A stretch of DNA of 64,000 nucleotides from contig CAWBXD010000013.1 in assembly GCA_963792705.1 (NCBI GenBank), positions 186,001 to 250,000 on the forward strand, in the 5' to 3' direction. Below the pieces are notes generated by a model, which saw nothing but the letters and a program-made list of their open reading frames with translations, was not told the DNA's origin and ran no database searches. This document shows positions 26,971 through 34,163 of this stretch, piece after piece. The position numbers and the translations under genes are program-made. Position 1 is the stretch's first letter; each line of letters starts with the position of its first letter. This DNA comes from JBBQVS01 sp963792705 (lineage in GTDB: Bacteria > Chloroflexota > Ktedonobacteria > Ktedonobacterales > Ktedonobacteraceae).

Positions 26971-27528
26971 ATGCTGCTTGAGGCGGACATTCGGAAAATG
27001 CTTGTCAATGGCGACCAATGGGCCGCTTGGCGCGGATATCAGTTTCCTATCAGCGACTCCTACGTCTCTATCTGGACACCCATTGGTACTGAAATGCATT
27101 GGAAGCCCGGTACATGGCTCTCGCATAAACACCAGATCACCTATCTCTTTTCCGACGAATGGTACACCATTCATATTGGATATCATCCCGATGGTTCGTT
27201 CGCCAGTGGTTACTGCGATGTCGTGCTTCCTACGCCAAACTATAGTAGTACCTCAACGGACCTTGCCTATATCGACCTGTACATCAATGTGGTTGTGCGT
27301 GAAGATGGCAGTGTCTACACCAAAGACCAGGAAGTTTTCGACCGTGCGGCCCTGCGTTATCCTATCGTTGAGCAGTCGCGCAAGAAATCTTTTGAAGTGC
27401 TTGATTGGCTTGAAGCGCATGCGAAAACCTGGACTGGCCCTTTCGCCGTAATGCCCAAACAGCTTCCGCGCACCGATTTTGAGAAACTCAACATCGAGCA
27501 AATACGCGAGATCATGCATGCTTCCTAA
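26971..27528 (+). CDS. DUF402 domain protein
   Basis: A 185-residue protein with the DUF402 core: WYTIHIGYHPDGSFASGYCDVVLP, followed by LAYIDLYINVVVREDGSVYTKDQEVFD, giving the conserved Asp/Tyr/Asp positions of the FomD/nucleoside-phosphate-hydrolase fold. Relatives hydrolyse nucleoside di- or triphosphates or CDP-linked intermediates using divalent metal; the substrate here is unknown. AGAAAGGG precedes the ATG. The next small gene overlaps its end by 11 bases. Confidence 0.8.
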   Translation: MLLEADIRKMLVNGDQWAAWRGYQFPISDSYVSIWTPIGTEMHWKPGTWLSHKHQITYLFSDEWYTIHIGYHPDGSFASGYCDVVLPTPNYSSTSTDLAYIDLYINVVVREDGSVYTKDQEVFDRAALRYPIVEQSRKKSFEVLDWLEAHAKTWTGPFAVMPKQLPRTDFEKLNIEQIREIMHAS

Positions 27529-27772
27529 AACACTACAACACGAGCTAATACAACACGGTATCAGCGTTTTCGATGAAATTGGATTGCGACAAGCTTTAGA
27601 GCAACGGGCCGAAACCTACACTCTGATACGGCTCGCCCCCTGGCCCGCTCGACGCTGGAAATGCCAGTACCGCCTTATGCTAGGCGATGCCATGTACGAT
27701 GCCCAAAGCCCTGCCGAAGCTTACGCCCTAGCATTGCTTGCCCTGATAAAACAAACCGATGTAGTGTCCTAA
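27518..27772 (+). CDS. Hypothetical 84-residue protein coupled to the DUF402 gene
   Basis: Starts inside the last codons of the DUF402 gene (ATG 27518), which argues for translational coupling. The product has a helical N-terminus (LQHELIQHGISVFDEIGLRQALEQR) and a hydrophobic Ala/Leu-rich C-terminal helix (EAYALALLALIKQ), with a WPARRWKCQYRLMLGD centre. No recognised family, no membrane segment. Its conserved-looking coupling suggests a partner or regulator of the DUF402 protein; that is inference. Confidence 0.5.
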   Translation: MLPKTLQHELIQHGISVFDEIGLRQALEQRAETYTLIRLAPWPARRWKCQYRLMLGDAMYDAQSPAEAYALALLALIKQTDVVS

Positions 27773-27777
27773 TTACG

Positions 27778-27863
27778 TTTGTTTCGTAGGGACCCCTTTA
27801 TTGAAGGATCTCGCGCAATGAATTGCGCTTCGGACGCCATAAATGTGGTCCCTACGAAACAAA
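27778..27863. repeat. GTAGGGACC-type hairpin repeat, short form
   Basis: Outer arms TTTGTTTCGTAGGGACC and complement (17 bases), enclosing GCGCAATGAATTGCGC and GGACGCCATAAATGTGG. The left half is degenerate (CCCCTTTATTG), so only the outer stem and the right arm are well kept. Confidence 0.8.
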
Positions 27864-27989
27864 TAATTCCTACAATATCTTGTTCATTTGCGTTATTCTA
27901 TTTGCAACGTTCAGCCTAACGCGTGTATGTTTTTTTTCGGCATATGGTGTTATCGTGTTCCCAAATCATCCAATGGGACGTTTAGTATA

Positions 27990-28040
27990 GTAATGGGGAA
28001 GAACAAAAACGGCTGTTACTCATTGCACCCTCCCCATTAC
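27990..28040 (+). promoter_or_regulatory. Hairpin in the panD leader
   Basis: GTAATGGGGA and TCCCCATTAC enclose 31 bases and are followed by GAAAAAAAACG, 38 bases before the panD ATG. It could be an attenuator or a terminator for transcription entering from upstream. The preceding 120 bases are AT-rich without a gene. Confidence 0.45.
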
Positions 28041-28078
28041 GAAAAAAAACGTCTCGGAAACGAAAGGGACTCATTTAT

Positions 28079-28507
28079 ATGCAGCGTACAATGTGCAAAG
28101 GCAAAATTCATCGCGCCACCGTTACACAAGCCAACTTGAACTATATCGGTAGCATCACCATTGACCAGGATTTACTGGAAGCCTCAGACATTTATCCTTA
28201 TGAGAAGGTTCAGGTTGTCAATGTGAGCAACGGATCACGTCTCGAAACCTATGCTATCGCAGGTGCTCGTGGTTCCGGCGTCATCTGTCTCAATGGTGCG
28301 GCGGCACGTTTGAATTCGGAAGGCGACATTGTTATCATCATCAGCTATGGACAATACAACGAAGAGGAAATTCGTGCGCTCGTCCCTCATGTTGTCTTCG
28401 TTGACGAGAATAATGCTATCACCGAGAAAAAAGAAGTACCCTTGATAGAAATGTTGCCTGAATTGCCAGCACCAGCATTCAGCGAAGTTGAAATGATGTA
28501 CTCCTAA
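28079..28507 (+). CDS. panD: Aspartate 1-decarboxylase
   Basis: A 142-residue PanD, which makes beta-alanine for pantothenate and coenzyme A. The self-cleavage site is Gly24-Ser25 in NYIGSITID, exactly at the family position; Ser25 becomes the pyruvoyl group. Also present: YEKVQVVNVSNGSRLETYAI, GARGSGVICLNGAAARL and the GD-x-V-I-I-I-S-Y segment. The N-terminal Lys and Tyr of the active site (KGKIHRATVT) are kept. The rest of the pantothenate pathway is not in the window. AAAGGGA lies upstream. Confidence 0.95.
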   Translation: MQRTMCKGKIHRATVTQANLNYIGSITIDQDLLEASDIYPYEKVQVVNVSNGSRLETYAIAGARGSGVICLNGAAARLNSEGDIVIIISYGQYNEEEIRALVPHVVFVDENNAITEKKEVPLIEMLPELPAPAFSEVEMMYS

Positions 28508-28566
28508 ACTTCGCAGCAATCTTTCATTCGGCCTAAATGGTTGAATGAAGTTTTGCTTCCCCTCTC

Positions 28567-28586
28567 CCTATCAAACGTTTGATAGG
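28567..28586. promoter_or_regulatory. Perfect 20-base palindrome, candidate operator
   Basis: CCTATCAAACGTTTGATAGG is an uninterrupted palindrome, the size and symmetry of a dimeric regulator site, between panD and the pentapeptide gene. No T tract follows. The binding protein is unknown. Confidence 0.45.
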
Positions 28587-28734
28587 TTATAAATCTACCC
28601 ACCCCTTCGATACACTTCCAACATATTCATCACCTTTTCCCCTCACAAATGCCAAAGAGGGTTGAAGAGCATTTTTGCGTTCTTTGAAGATGTGCGTTGC
28701 AGAGAAGGTGTGATAGAATCAGACCCGTACAGGT

Positions 28735-29454
28735 TTGTTAGATCATGTAATTGATTTATGGGAGAGGACGATTATAAACAAACGCAACAAACAAGAGAAA
28801 CCAATAAAGCCACCGCTTATACCAAAGCAGGGGCTTGAAAAAGGCTTGTCGGATAGCACAATCCAGGATTATGCGCGTTATACGCAACTGGCCCTGTCAC
28901 TTGACGATTTCACGGAGCAAGAGGCACAGCATGTTTCGTTCGACCAGCTTGTTTTGCAGAATGTTGTCCTGAGCAAGACACACTTCAAAAAAGTGCAGTG
29001 GCTTGATAGTCGCTTGCTGGTATGCGATCTGGCGAATGCCGAATGGACGGAGGCCACGCTTTCACGCGTCGAGTTGCTTGGTTGTCACCTGACAGGTTTT
29101 CAAAGCGGCGAAGCACTATTTCAGGATGTACTCCTCAAAGAATGCCGTTGTAGTTTCGCGCAGTTTCCACTGACAAAATTTAAGAGTGTACGCTTTGAGG
29201 ACTGTGATTTGAGCGAGGCAAACTTTTTTGAGGCAGACCTTTCCGGCGTCACCTTTTTGCATTGCGATCTGAGCATGGCAGATTTCTCAAAAGCAAAACT
29301 CGTCGGTGCCGATTTACGTGGCTCAAAAATTGACGGTATGCGTATCGGTCCCAGCGAACTTAGAGGTGCTACTATTGATCCCACACAAGCTGTAGCCTTC
29401 GTGCGCGGCATGGGTATCAAGGTGGATATTCTTTCCGAACGCGGAATAGGATAA
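28735..29454 (+). CDS. Pentapeptide-repeat protein
   Basis: About 239 residues. After a charged N-terminal 40 residues, residues 50-220 show pentapeptide repeats (A/C-D/N-L/F-x-x), for example CDLSEANFFEADLSGVTFLHCDL is read in steps of five, forming a right-handed beta helix. Some relatives mimic DNA and protect gyrase, but most have no known role. The start is uncertain: TTG 28735 is the only standard codon before the conserved part, while GGGAGAGG at 28757-28764 sits too far inside and would fit an ATT at 28771. The last codons form part of a terminator stem. Confidence 0.75.
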   Translation: MLDHVIDLWERTIINKRNKQEKPIKPPLIPKQGLEKGLSDSTIQDYARYTQLALSLDDFTEQEAQHVSFDQLVLQNVVLSKTHFKKVQWLDSRLLVCDLANAEWTEATLSRVELLGCHLTGFQSGEALFQDVLLKECRCSFAQFPLTKFKSVRFEDCDLSEANFFEADLSGVTFLHCDLSMADFSKAKLVGADLRGSKIDGMRIGPSELRGATIDPTQAVAFVRGMGIKVDILSERGIG

Positions 29455-29476
29455 GGAGGGATACTTATCCTATTCC
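29443..29476. terminator. Hairpin overlapping the pentapeptide gene end
   Basis: GGAATAGGATAAG and CTTATCCTATTCC (13 exact bases) around eight bases. The left arm contains the TAA stop codon. It also marks the point where the opposing DUF1772-like fragment ends. Confidence 0.65.
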
Positions 29477-29708
29477 AACCTAAGCCTACCAGGAGCAGGA
29501 AAACGAGCGTTGAGAGGATACCGAGCACACCAAAGACTGGCATACGAGCATCACCAATCTCATGAATATGCCCCATTACATCTGCTATGTTTGCATCACT
29601 ACTCATTGCAAGCGCACGTCGTCCAATAACAGCAAAAAACATATTGGTACCGTAAACAACTCCTGTACTCAAAAGTGCTAGACCGAGCACAAAACTAATG
29701 GCAAGCAT
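29465..29708 (-). pseudogene. Truncated DUF1772-like (anthrone oxygenase-like) membrane protein
   Basis: From ATG 29708 the minus strand encodes MLAISFVLGLALLSTGVVYG, then GTNMFFAVIGRRALAMSSDANIADVMGHIHEIGDARMPVFGVLGILST and a second hydrophobic segment. This looks like the first half of a DUF1772-type four-helix protein of about 150 residues; after about 80 residues the frame runs into the terminator and then the complement of the pentapeptide gene, where it no longer reads as protein. The C-terminal half is therefore missing. Its upstream side abuts one of two inverted 100-base copies, suggesting that rearrangement trimmed the gene. Family call moderate. Confidence 0.55.
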
Positions 29709-29728
29709 AAACAACTGCGAATTTATGT

Positions 29729-29828
29729 CAGACCTCGCTAGATGATGCTTGACATAGTTGGAGAATGACAATAGCACCATTCACTTACGAAAATGCTCGT
29801 CTGTAGTGTGCGATCAATGGGTCCTATG
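29729..29828 (-). repeat. 100-base duplicated sequence, copy 1 (inverted)
   Basis: On the minus strand this reads CCCATTGATCGCACACTACA... through CTATTGTCATTCTCCAACTA to GCGAGGTCTG, about 90% identical to plus-strand 31618-31717. The two copies face each other and bracket the GC-rich LLM/TetR cassette. Confidence 0.8.
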
Positions 29829-29910
29829 GCAAAATGGAACAGAAAAGTGGCTGAGGCTCTGGACAGACTTCGAGAGCCTCAACCAACCACTTTTCTGTTC
29901 CATTTTGCCA
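29827..29910. terminator. Long hairpin at the end of the LLM gene
   Basis: TGGCAAAATGGAACAGAAAAG and onward pairs with a complement ending at 29910 over about 34 bases, with one four-base offset. It begins exactly where the 100-base copy ends and finishes five bases from the stop codon of the LLM gene. Confidence 0.75.
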
Positions 29911-29914
29911 ACCC

Positions 29915-30829
29915 CTAGGACGACGTGTTGATGAACTCTTTGGTGACCCATTGTGCGACATTTTGGGGATAGGGAGCGGTCAATCCCAGGATGATATGCT
30001 GGAAGCCAGCGTCGATGGCTCCAGCGATTGAGTTCCGGGTGGTGCTGGGGTGATCGTAAGAGATTGGCAGGTAGATGGATCGGGTGATCGAGGCGGGATC
30101 GCGACCGTTCTCGGCGCAGATGCGGTCCAGGAGAGCACTTCGACTGATGGCGTCATCAATGTCGTCTCCAGGGATGTTCCATAGGTCGGCATGCTCGGCG
30201 ACCACGCGTAGCGTCGCGGTCGAGCGTCCGCCGATCAGTATTGGCGGATGAGGGTGTTGGACGGGTTTGGGGTTGCAGATCGCGCCAGTGAGGTGGAGGT
30301 AGGTGCCATCGAAGTCGAACGGTTCCGCCTCGGTCCACAGCCGCCGGATGACTGTGCATGCTTCGGCAAGATCTCCGACCGAATGGGTGAAGTCGTGGTA
30401 GGGCAGGCCATTTGCCTCGTACTCACGCCGTGCTATAGGGAGGTTTGGTCGTGAGCCTGCGCCGATGCCAAAGTCGAGCCGCCCGTCGGAGACGACGTCA
30501 ACCGTTGCAGCAATCTTCGCCAACATCGCGGGCGGGCGAAAGCGGTTGCTCGTCACGAGCAGCCCAAGGCGCAGTCGTTCGGTTTGCGCGGCGAGGGCTG
30601 AGAGCAGTGTCCAGCCCTCGAAGATCGGTCCATTCCGGTCGCCGGCAATCGGCATGAGGTGGTCAAACAGCCAGGCATGCTCGATCTCTGGGATGGTGTC
30701 GGCCTCTCGCCAGACGCGCAGAATGTCGCGATAGCTGACCTGCTGTTGAGATGTCATAATCCCGAAACGCGGTCCGGTCGTGTGTGCATTCATACCCATG
30801 TCCGTCATCGCTCTGTCTGATGTGTTCAT
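29915..30829 (-). CDS. LLM class flavin/F420-dependent oxidoreductase (actinobacterial type)
   Basis: A 304-residue luciferase-like monooxygenase fold protein. Recognisable: RFGIMTSQQQVSYRDIL start, HAWLFDHLMPIAGDRNGPIFEGW, ERLRLGLLVTSNRFRPPAMLAKIAATVDVVSDGRLDFGIGAG and HPPILIGGRSTATLRVVAEHADLWNIPG, typical of F420- or FMN-dependent enzymes. The gene is clearly richer in GC than the neighbourhood and reads like an actinobacterial gene. GGAGGA precedes the ATG. It is divergent from a TetR regulator whose palindromic site lies in its promoter, so it is probably induced by a ligand of that regulator. Confidence 0.88.
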   Translation of the reverse strand: MNTSDRAMTDMGMNAHTTGPRFGIMTSQQQVSYRDILRVWREADTIPEIEHAWLFDHLMPIAGDRNGPIFEGWTLLSALAAQTERLRLGLLVTSNRFRPPAMLAKIAATVDVVSDGRLDFGIGAGSRPNLPIARREYEANGLPYHDFTHSVGDLAEACTVIRRLWTEAEPFDFDGTYLHLTGAICNPKPVQHPHPPILIGGRSTATLRVVAEHADLWNIPGDDIDDAISRSALLDRICAENGRDPASITRSIYLPISYDHPSTTRNSIAGAIDAGFQHIILGLTAPYPQNVAQWVTKEFINTSS

Positions 30830-30879
30830 AGATGGTATTCCTCCATGATATACTAGTATCGAAGTAGTGTTCCAATACT

Positions 30880-30909
30880 ATTATACGGAACAATGTTCCT
30901 TTTTGTCAA
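30880..30909 (-). promoter_or_regulatory. Promoter of the LLM gene with an embedded operator
   Basis: On the minus strand TTGACA (30909-30904), 18 bases, TATAAT (30885-30880): both boxes perfect. The spacer holds the 13-base palindrome GGAACAATGTTCC (30887-30899), a fitting site for the divergent TetR protein. A further TGTTCC lies at 30868-30873. Confidence 0.75.
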
Positions 30910-30937
30910 GTTCTTGTGTGAGGGAGGGAATGAAGCG

Positions 30938-31534
30938 ATGACCACCATCGACGAGGGAGTGGGGCAACCAGCCCGGAAGATTCGGGCCGACGCGCAGCGG
31001 AACGAGCAGGCTTTGCTCACCGCCGCCGCTGCCGTGTTCGTCACTTCAGGTGTTGATGCGCCAGTACGTGACATCGCGGCGGCGGCTGGTGTCGGGATGG
31101 GGACGATATACCGCCACTTCCCGACGCGAGCGGATCTCATTGTTGCCGTGTACCGTCATCAGGTCGAGGCTTGCGCCGAGGCTGGTCCGGTCCTGCTGGC
31201 GAATAGTGGCTCGCCGCATGCTGCCCTTGGTCAGTGGGTCAACCTCTTCGTTGATTTCCTGGTCACGAAGCATGGACTCGCTGAGGTCCTGCAACCAGAT
31301 AGTGCTGGCTTCGCCTCGCTGCATGCCTACTTCCTTGACCGCCTCGTGCCCGTGTGCGCTCAGTTGCTTGCCGCCGCCACGGAAGCTGGCGAGATCAGCA
31401 CCGATAGTGATGCCCTCGAACTCATGTATGGCATCGGCAACCTCTGCATTGGTGCCGACAACAATCCTCGTTACGATGCCCGCCGCATGGTCAAGCTCCT
31501 CATCGCGGGCCTTCTCCAATCGCGTTCGACCTGA
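30938..31534 (+). CDS. TetR family repressor
   Basis: About 198 residues. The N-terminal helix-turn-helix is LLTAAAAVFVTSGVDAPVRD, then IAAAAGVGMGTIYRHFPTRADL; the C-terminal ligand domain resembles the TetR_C type found with actinobacterial regulators. GC-rich like its divergent LLM neighbour, so the two travelled together. ATG 30938 follows GAGGGAGGG; the frame is open to 30893 but the earlier start overlaps the operator. Likely represses the LLM gene and itself through GGAACAATGTTCC. Confidence 0.88.
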   Translation: MTTIDEGVGQPARKIRADAQRNEQALLTAAAAVFVTSGVDAPVRDIAAAAGVGMGTIYRHFPTRADLIVAVYRHQVEACAEAGPVLLANSGSPHAALGQWVNLFVDFLVTKHGLAEVLQPDSAGFASLHAYFLDRLVPVCAQLLAAATEAGEISTDSDALELMYGIGNLCIGADNNPRYDARRMVKLLIAGLLQSRST

Positions 31535-31874
31535 TACTGCTGATCCAGGGAAGGAGCATCTAGAGCACATCGAGAAGGTTGGTCAATTTCGTGTACAATG
31601 GGGCCTGTTCCGCTGCGCCACAGGTCCCATTGATCGCGCACACAGACGAGCATTTTCGCAAGCGAATGCTGCTATTGTCATTCTCCAACTACGTCAAGCA
31701 TCATCTGGCGAGGTCTGTTCTGTTCACGCGTTTTGTCGGGCCTGATTTATCACACCCTGAAAAGGTCTTCAGTTAACAAGTTTTTTTGCAAGGTATGGTA
31801 ACAATATGTTAAGCATCCCTTAGGTCGGTTTCAATGTCAAGAGGTTGATAGTGAGAAAATGATACAATGCATGC
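31535..31874. other. Intergenic region with the second 100-base copy
   Basis: No supported gene. Frames across 31579-31776 read through the duplicated segment (HFRKRMLLLSFSNYVKHHLA) but show no start signal or family. GC content drops after about 31735, marking the right edge of the transferred cassette. Confidence 0.4.
31618..31717 (+). repeat. 100-base duplicated sequence, copy 2
   Basis: CCACAGGTCCCATTGATCGC to GGCGAGGTCTG, about 90% identical to the complement of 29729-29828, with one single-base gap. Opposite orientation to copy 1. Confidence 0.8.
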
Positions 31875-32510
31875 ATGCGAATCACTTCACTACAAACACA
31901 AACAACTGACAAGGAGCGCGTCAGCGTTTTTGTTGATGACCACTTTTTGCTGGGTGTTAATGCAATGATTGTGCTCCAAATGGGCCTAAAGGTTGGACAG
32001 ACGCTCACGTCAGAGCAAGTTGTACAGTTGCGTAGCGAAGAACTGTTGCAACAGGCCGTTGACCGTGCCCTCAATTTTCTCTCTTTTCGTCCGCGTAGCC
32101 GCGAAGAGGTACGCCGTTACCTCAAGAAAAAAGAGACGCCGCCCGAACTTATTGACGCCGTACTTGAACGCTTGGATAGGCTTGATTTTGTCAATGACCG
32201 CGACTTTGCCTCGTTTTGGATTCAGTCACGTGAACAGTTTAACCCACGCGGCTCCAATGTCCTCAAAAACGAGTTACGGATGAAGGGTGTAGATCGTGAA
32301 GTTGTTGACGAACTAGTTAGCGACGACAAAGACGAGGAACGGGCACTGGTCGCAGGCCGCAAAAAGGCTGCATCGCTTGTGCGCTTGCCCGATATGGACT
32401 ACAAAACATTTCGCACGCGCCTCGGCTCCTTCCTGCAACGCCGTGGCTTTGGCTTCGGCGTGACTACGCATACCGTCAAGGCACTGTGGGAAGAATTGAA
32501 AGAGGAATAA
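31875..32510 (+). CDS. recX: RecX regulatory protein
   Basis: A 211-residue RecX, a small helical protein that modulates RecA filaments. Present are the tandem three-helix repeats: ALNFLSFRPRSREEVRRYLKKK, then VLERLDRLDFVNDRDFASFWI and LKNELRMKGVDREVVDELV, with the RPRSREEVRRYL signature. The N-terminal 60 residues form the usual beta-strand lead (RVSVFVDDHFLLGVNAMIVL). recA is not adjacent in the window. No strong ribosome-binding site precedes ATG 31875. Confidence 0.9.
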   Translation: MRITSLQTQTTDKERVSVFVDDHFLLGVNAMIVLQMGLKVGQTLTSEQVVQLRSEELLQQAVDRALNFLSFRPRSREEVRRYLKKKETPPELIDAVLERLDRLDFVNDRDFASFWIQSREQFNPRGSNVLKNELRMKGVDREVVDELVSDDKDEERALVAGRKKAASLVRLPDMDYKTFRTRLGSFLQRRGFGFGVTTHTVKALWEELKEE

Positions 32511-32512
32511 TT

Positions 32513-32581
32513 GTAGGGACCGATTGATCGCGTCCTCGTGGCAATCCACCACCGACGAGGACGCGATCAATCGGTCCCTAC
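32513..32581. repeat. GTAGGGACCGAT-type hairpin repeat
   Basis: Complete element starting three bases after the recX stop codon and ending 26 bases before the next gene. Confidence 0.95.
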
Positions 32582-32607
32582 AAAACATTTTGTAATAAGG
32601 AGAGAAC

Positions 32608-33459
32608 ATGGTCGCATTATCCATTATGATTGAGGGGCAGGACGGTTTGACGTGGCCCCGTTGGAAACGCTTGGTTGCCGAGGTCGAGTCGCTCGGCTTC
32701 ACGGGCTTATTTCGCTCCGACCACTTTACAAATCCAGAACCGCCAGACAAAGATTCGCTGGAAATGATTGTCTCGTTTTCATATCTCTCGGACCGCACAC
32801 AGCGTATCCACTTTGGACCGCTGGTCTCGCCTATCTCCTTTCGCAATCCCATGCTTTTGGCGCGTCAGGCTGCGGCGATAGACGATTTGAGCAATGGACG
32901 TATGATATTGGGTGTTGGTGCGGGTTGGCAAGAGCGTGAACACACGCTCTTCGGCTTTGAACTCGGCGATATCCCTACCCGTATGGCTCGTCTGGAAGAA
33001 GGACTGGAGGTTGTTACACGCTTGCTTCGTAGTGATGAACCAGTCACCTTCGAGGGCAAATTCTTTCAGTTACGTGGTGCAACGCTTTTACCACGTCCGC
33101 AGCGTTCCGGTGGGCCACAGATTTTGATCGGGGGCAACGGCGTCAAGCGCACACTTCCGCTTGCCGCACGCTATGCCGATATCTGGAATGGAGTCTTTCT
33201 CACACCCGAAAAATTTCGTGAAAATAATGCAATCCTTGATGGTTTATTGCAAAAGGCAGGACGTAAACCAGGCGATGTCAAACGCACAATGATGCATTCC
33301 GCGACATTTGGCAGTGACACCCCATTGACGCCAGATGCGCTTGTTCAACACATCAAAGCGTATGAAGAGGCCGGTGTAGAGGAGCTAATGCTGCAATGGT
33401 TCGGTATGGATGATATTGATGGGCTACGCGCATTTGCTGAAAACGTACTACACATCTAA
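32608..33459 (+). CDS. LLM class F420-dependent oxidoreductase
   Basis: A 283-residue luciferase-like fold protein: GLTWPRWKRLVAEVESLGFTGLFRSDHFTNPEPP, RIHFGPLVSPISFRNPMLLARQAAAIDDLSNGRMILGVGAGWQEREH, PQILIGGNGVKRTLPLAARYADIWNG, each typical of the TIGR03560-like F420 group. Unlike the LLM gene at 29915 its composition matches the surroundings, so it is likely native. AAGGAG lies before the ATG. The stop codon is inside the arm of the following hairpin. Substrate unknown. Confidence 0.88.
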   Translation: MVALSIMIEGQDGLTWPRWKRLVAEVESLGFTGLFRSDHFTNPEPPDKDSLEMIVSFSYLSDRTQRIHFGPLVSPISFRNPMLLARQAAAIDDLSNGRMILGVGAGWQEREHTLFGFELGDIPTRMARLEEGLEVVTRLLRSDEPVTFEGKFFQLRGATLLPRPQRSGGPQILIGGNGVKRTLPLAARYADIWNGVFLTPEKFRENNAILDGLLQKAGRKPGDVKRTMMHSATFGSDTPLTPDALVQHIKAYEEAGVEELMLQWFGMDDIDGLRAFAENVLHI

Positions 33460-33516
33460 AGGTAGTGGATGGAGGATAACGGCGGTACCACCATTATCCT
33501 CCATCCACTACCTTTA
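33457..33516. terminator. Bidirectional hairpin holding both stop codons
   Basis: TAAAGGTAGTGGATGGAGGATAA and its exact complement (23-base arms). TAA at 33457-33459 ends the LLM gene and TAA read at 33516-33514 ends accB, so each arm starts with a stop codon. Confidence 0.85.
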
Positions 33517-33993
33517 TAAAGCTTCCACACGCAACAGCACATCACCTTTTTGTACAACGTCGCCACTGGTGGCGACCATTGCGACCACGCGGCCCGATAC
33601 ATCGGCCTGAATCTCGTTAAAAACCTTCATTGCCTCGACAAGCGCGACAATTTGTCCGACTCGCACAATGTCACCAACGCCAGCAAATGGTGGCGAGGTT
33701 GGTGAGGCCGCTGAGTAATAGACACCTGTTAATGGAGCTGCTATTGCAATGCTCTTGTCAACTTTGACTGGTGAGTTAAGGACTGGTTGCGCTACCGCTC
33801 CATTTTGTCCATTCTGTATTCCACTCATTACTTGCGGTTGGGGAGCGGATGAGACCATAACCATGCCAGGGGTACGGCGAATGATAATCTCCGTTCCCGC
33901 CTCTGTTAATTCCAGTTCGCCAATTGTGCTACCTTCGAGGACCTGAATGATTGCCTCGACACGCTCTAGCCACGATGTCTTCTCTACGTCCAT
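33514..33993 (-). CDS. accB: Biotin carboxyl carrier protein of acetyl-CoA carboxylase
   Basis: A 159-residue BCCP. Residues 1-45 form the N-terminal dimer region (ELELTEAGTEIIIRRTP), a flexible linker rich in Pro/Gln/Val follows, and the biotinyl domain covers 80-159, with the acceptor lysine K123 in VEAMKVFNEI. The thumb-like segment of the E. coli protein (YYSAASPTSPPFAGVGD) is present. It is the last gene of an accC-fabF-accB leftward series and supplies malonyl-CoA formation. Confidence 0.94.
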   Translation of the reverse strand: MDVEKTSWLERVEAIIQVLEGSTIGELELTEAGTEIIIRRTPGMVMVSSAPQPQVMSGIQNGQNGAVAQPVLNSPVKVDKSIAIAAPLTGVYYSAASPTSPPFAGVGDIVRVGQIVALVEAMKVFNEIQADVSGRVVAMVATSGDVVQKGDVLLRVEAL

Positions 33994-34015
33994 GCTTTAC
34001 ACACTTACCCTAGTA

Positions 34016-34134
34016 GTAGGGACCACATTGATGGCGTCCGAGGCGCAATTCATTGCGCGAGTTTCTGTGTCAAGCGTCATGGAGAGGACCTCGCCCAATG
34101 AATTGGGCGGGGACGCCATCAATGTGGTCCCTAC
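34016..34134. repeat. GTAGGGACCACATTGAT-type hairpin repeat
   Basis: Arms GTAGGGACCACATTGATGGC and complement; interior contains GCGCAATTCATTGCGC and a CCGCCCAATTCATTGGGCGA-like second stem. Lies between fabF and accB. Confidence 0.92.
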
Positions 34135-34163
34135 GAAATTATTAAATTAAGATTGGTACAGTC

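Noticed and set aside
27888..28139. An 83-codon frame upstream of and overlapping panD
   Set aside because: It crosses a hairpin, lacks a start signal, and panD in another frame is unmistakable.
31579..31776. A possible small protein over the second 100-base copy
   Set aside because: No start signal; the shared segment carries a stop codon in the corresponding frame of the other copy, so coding is not conserved.
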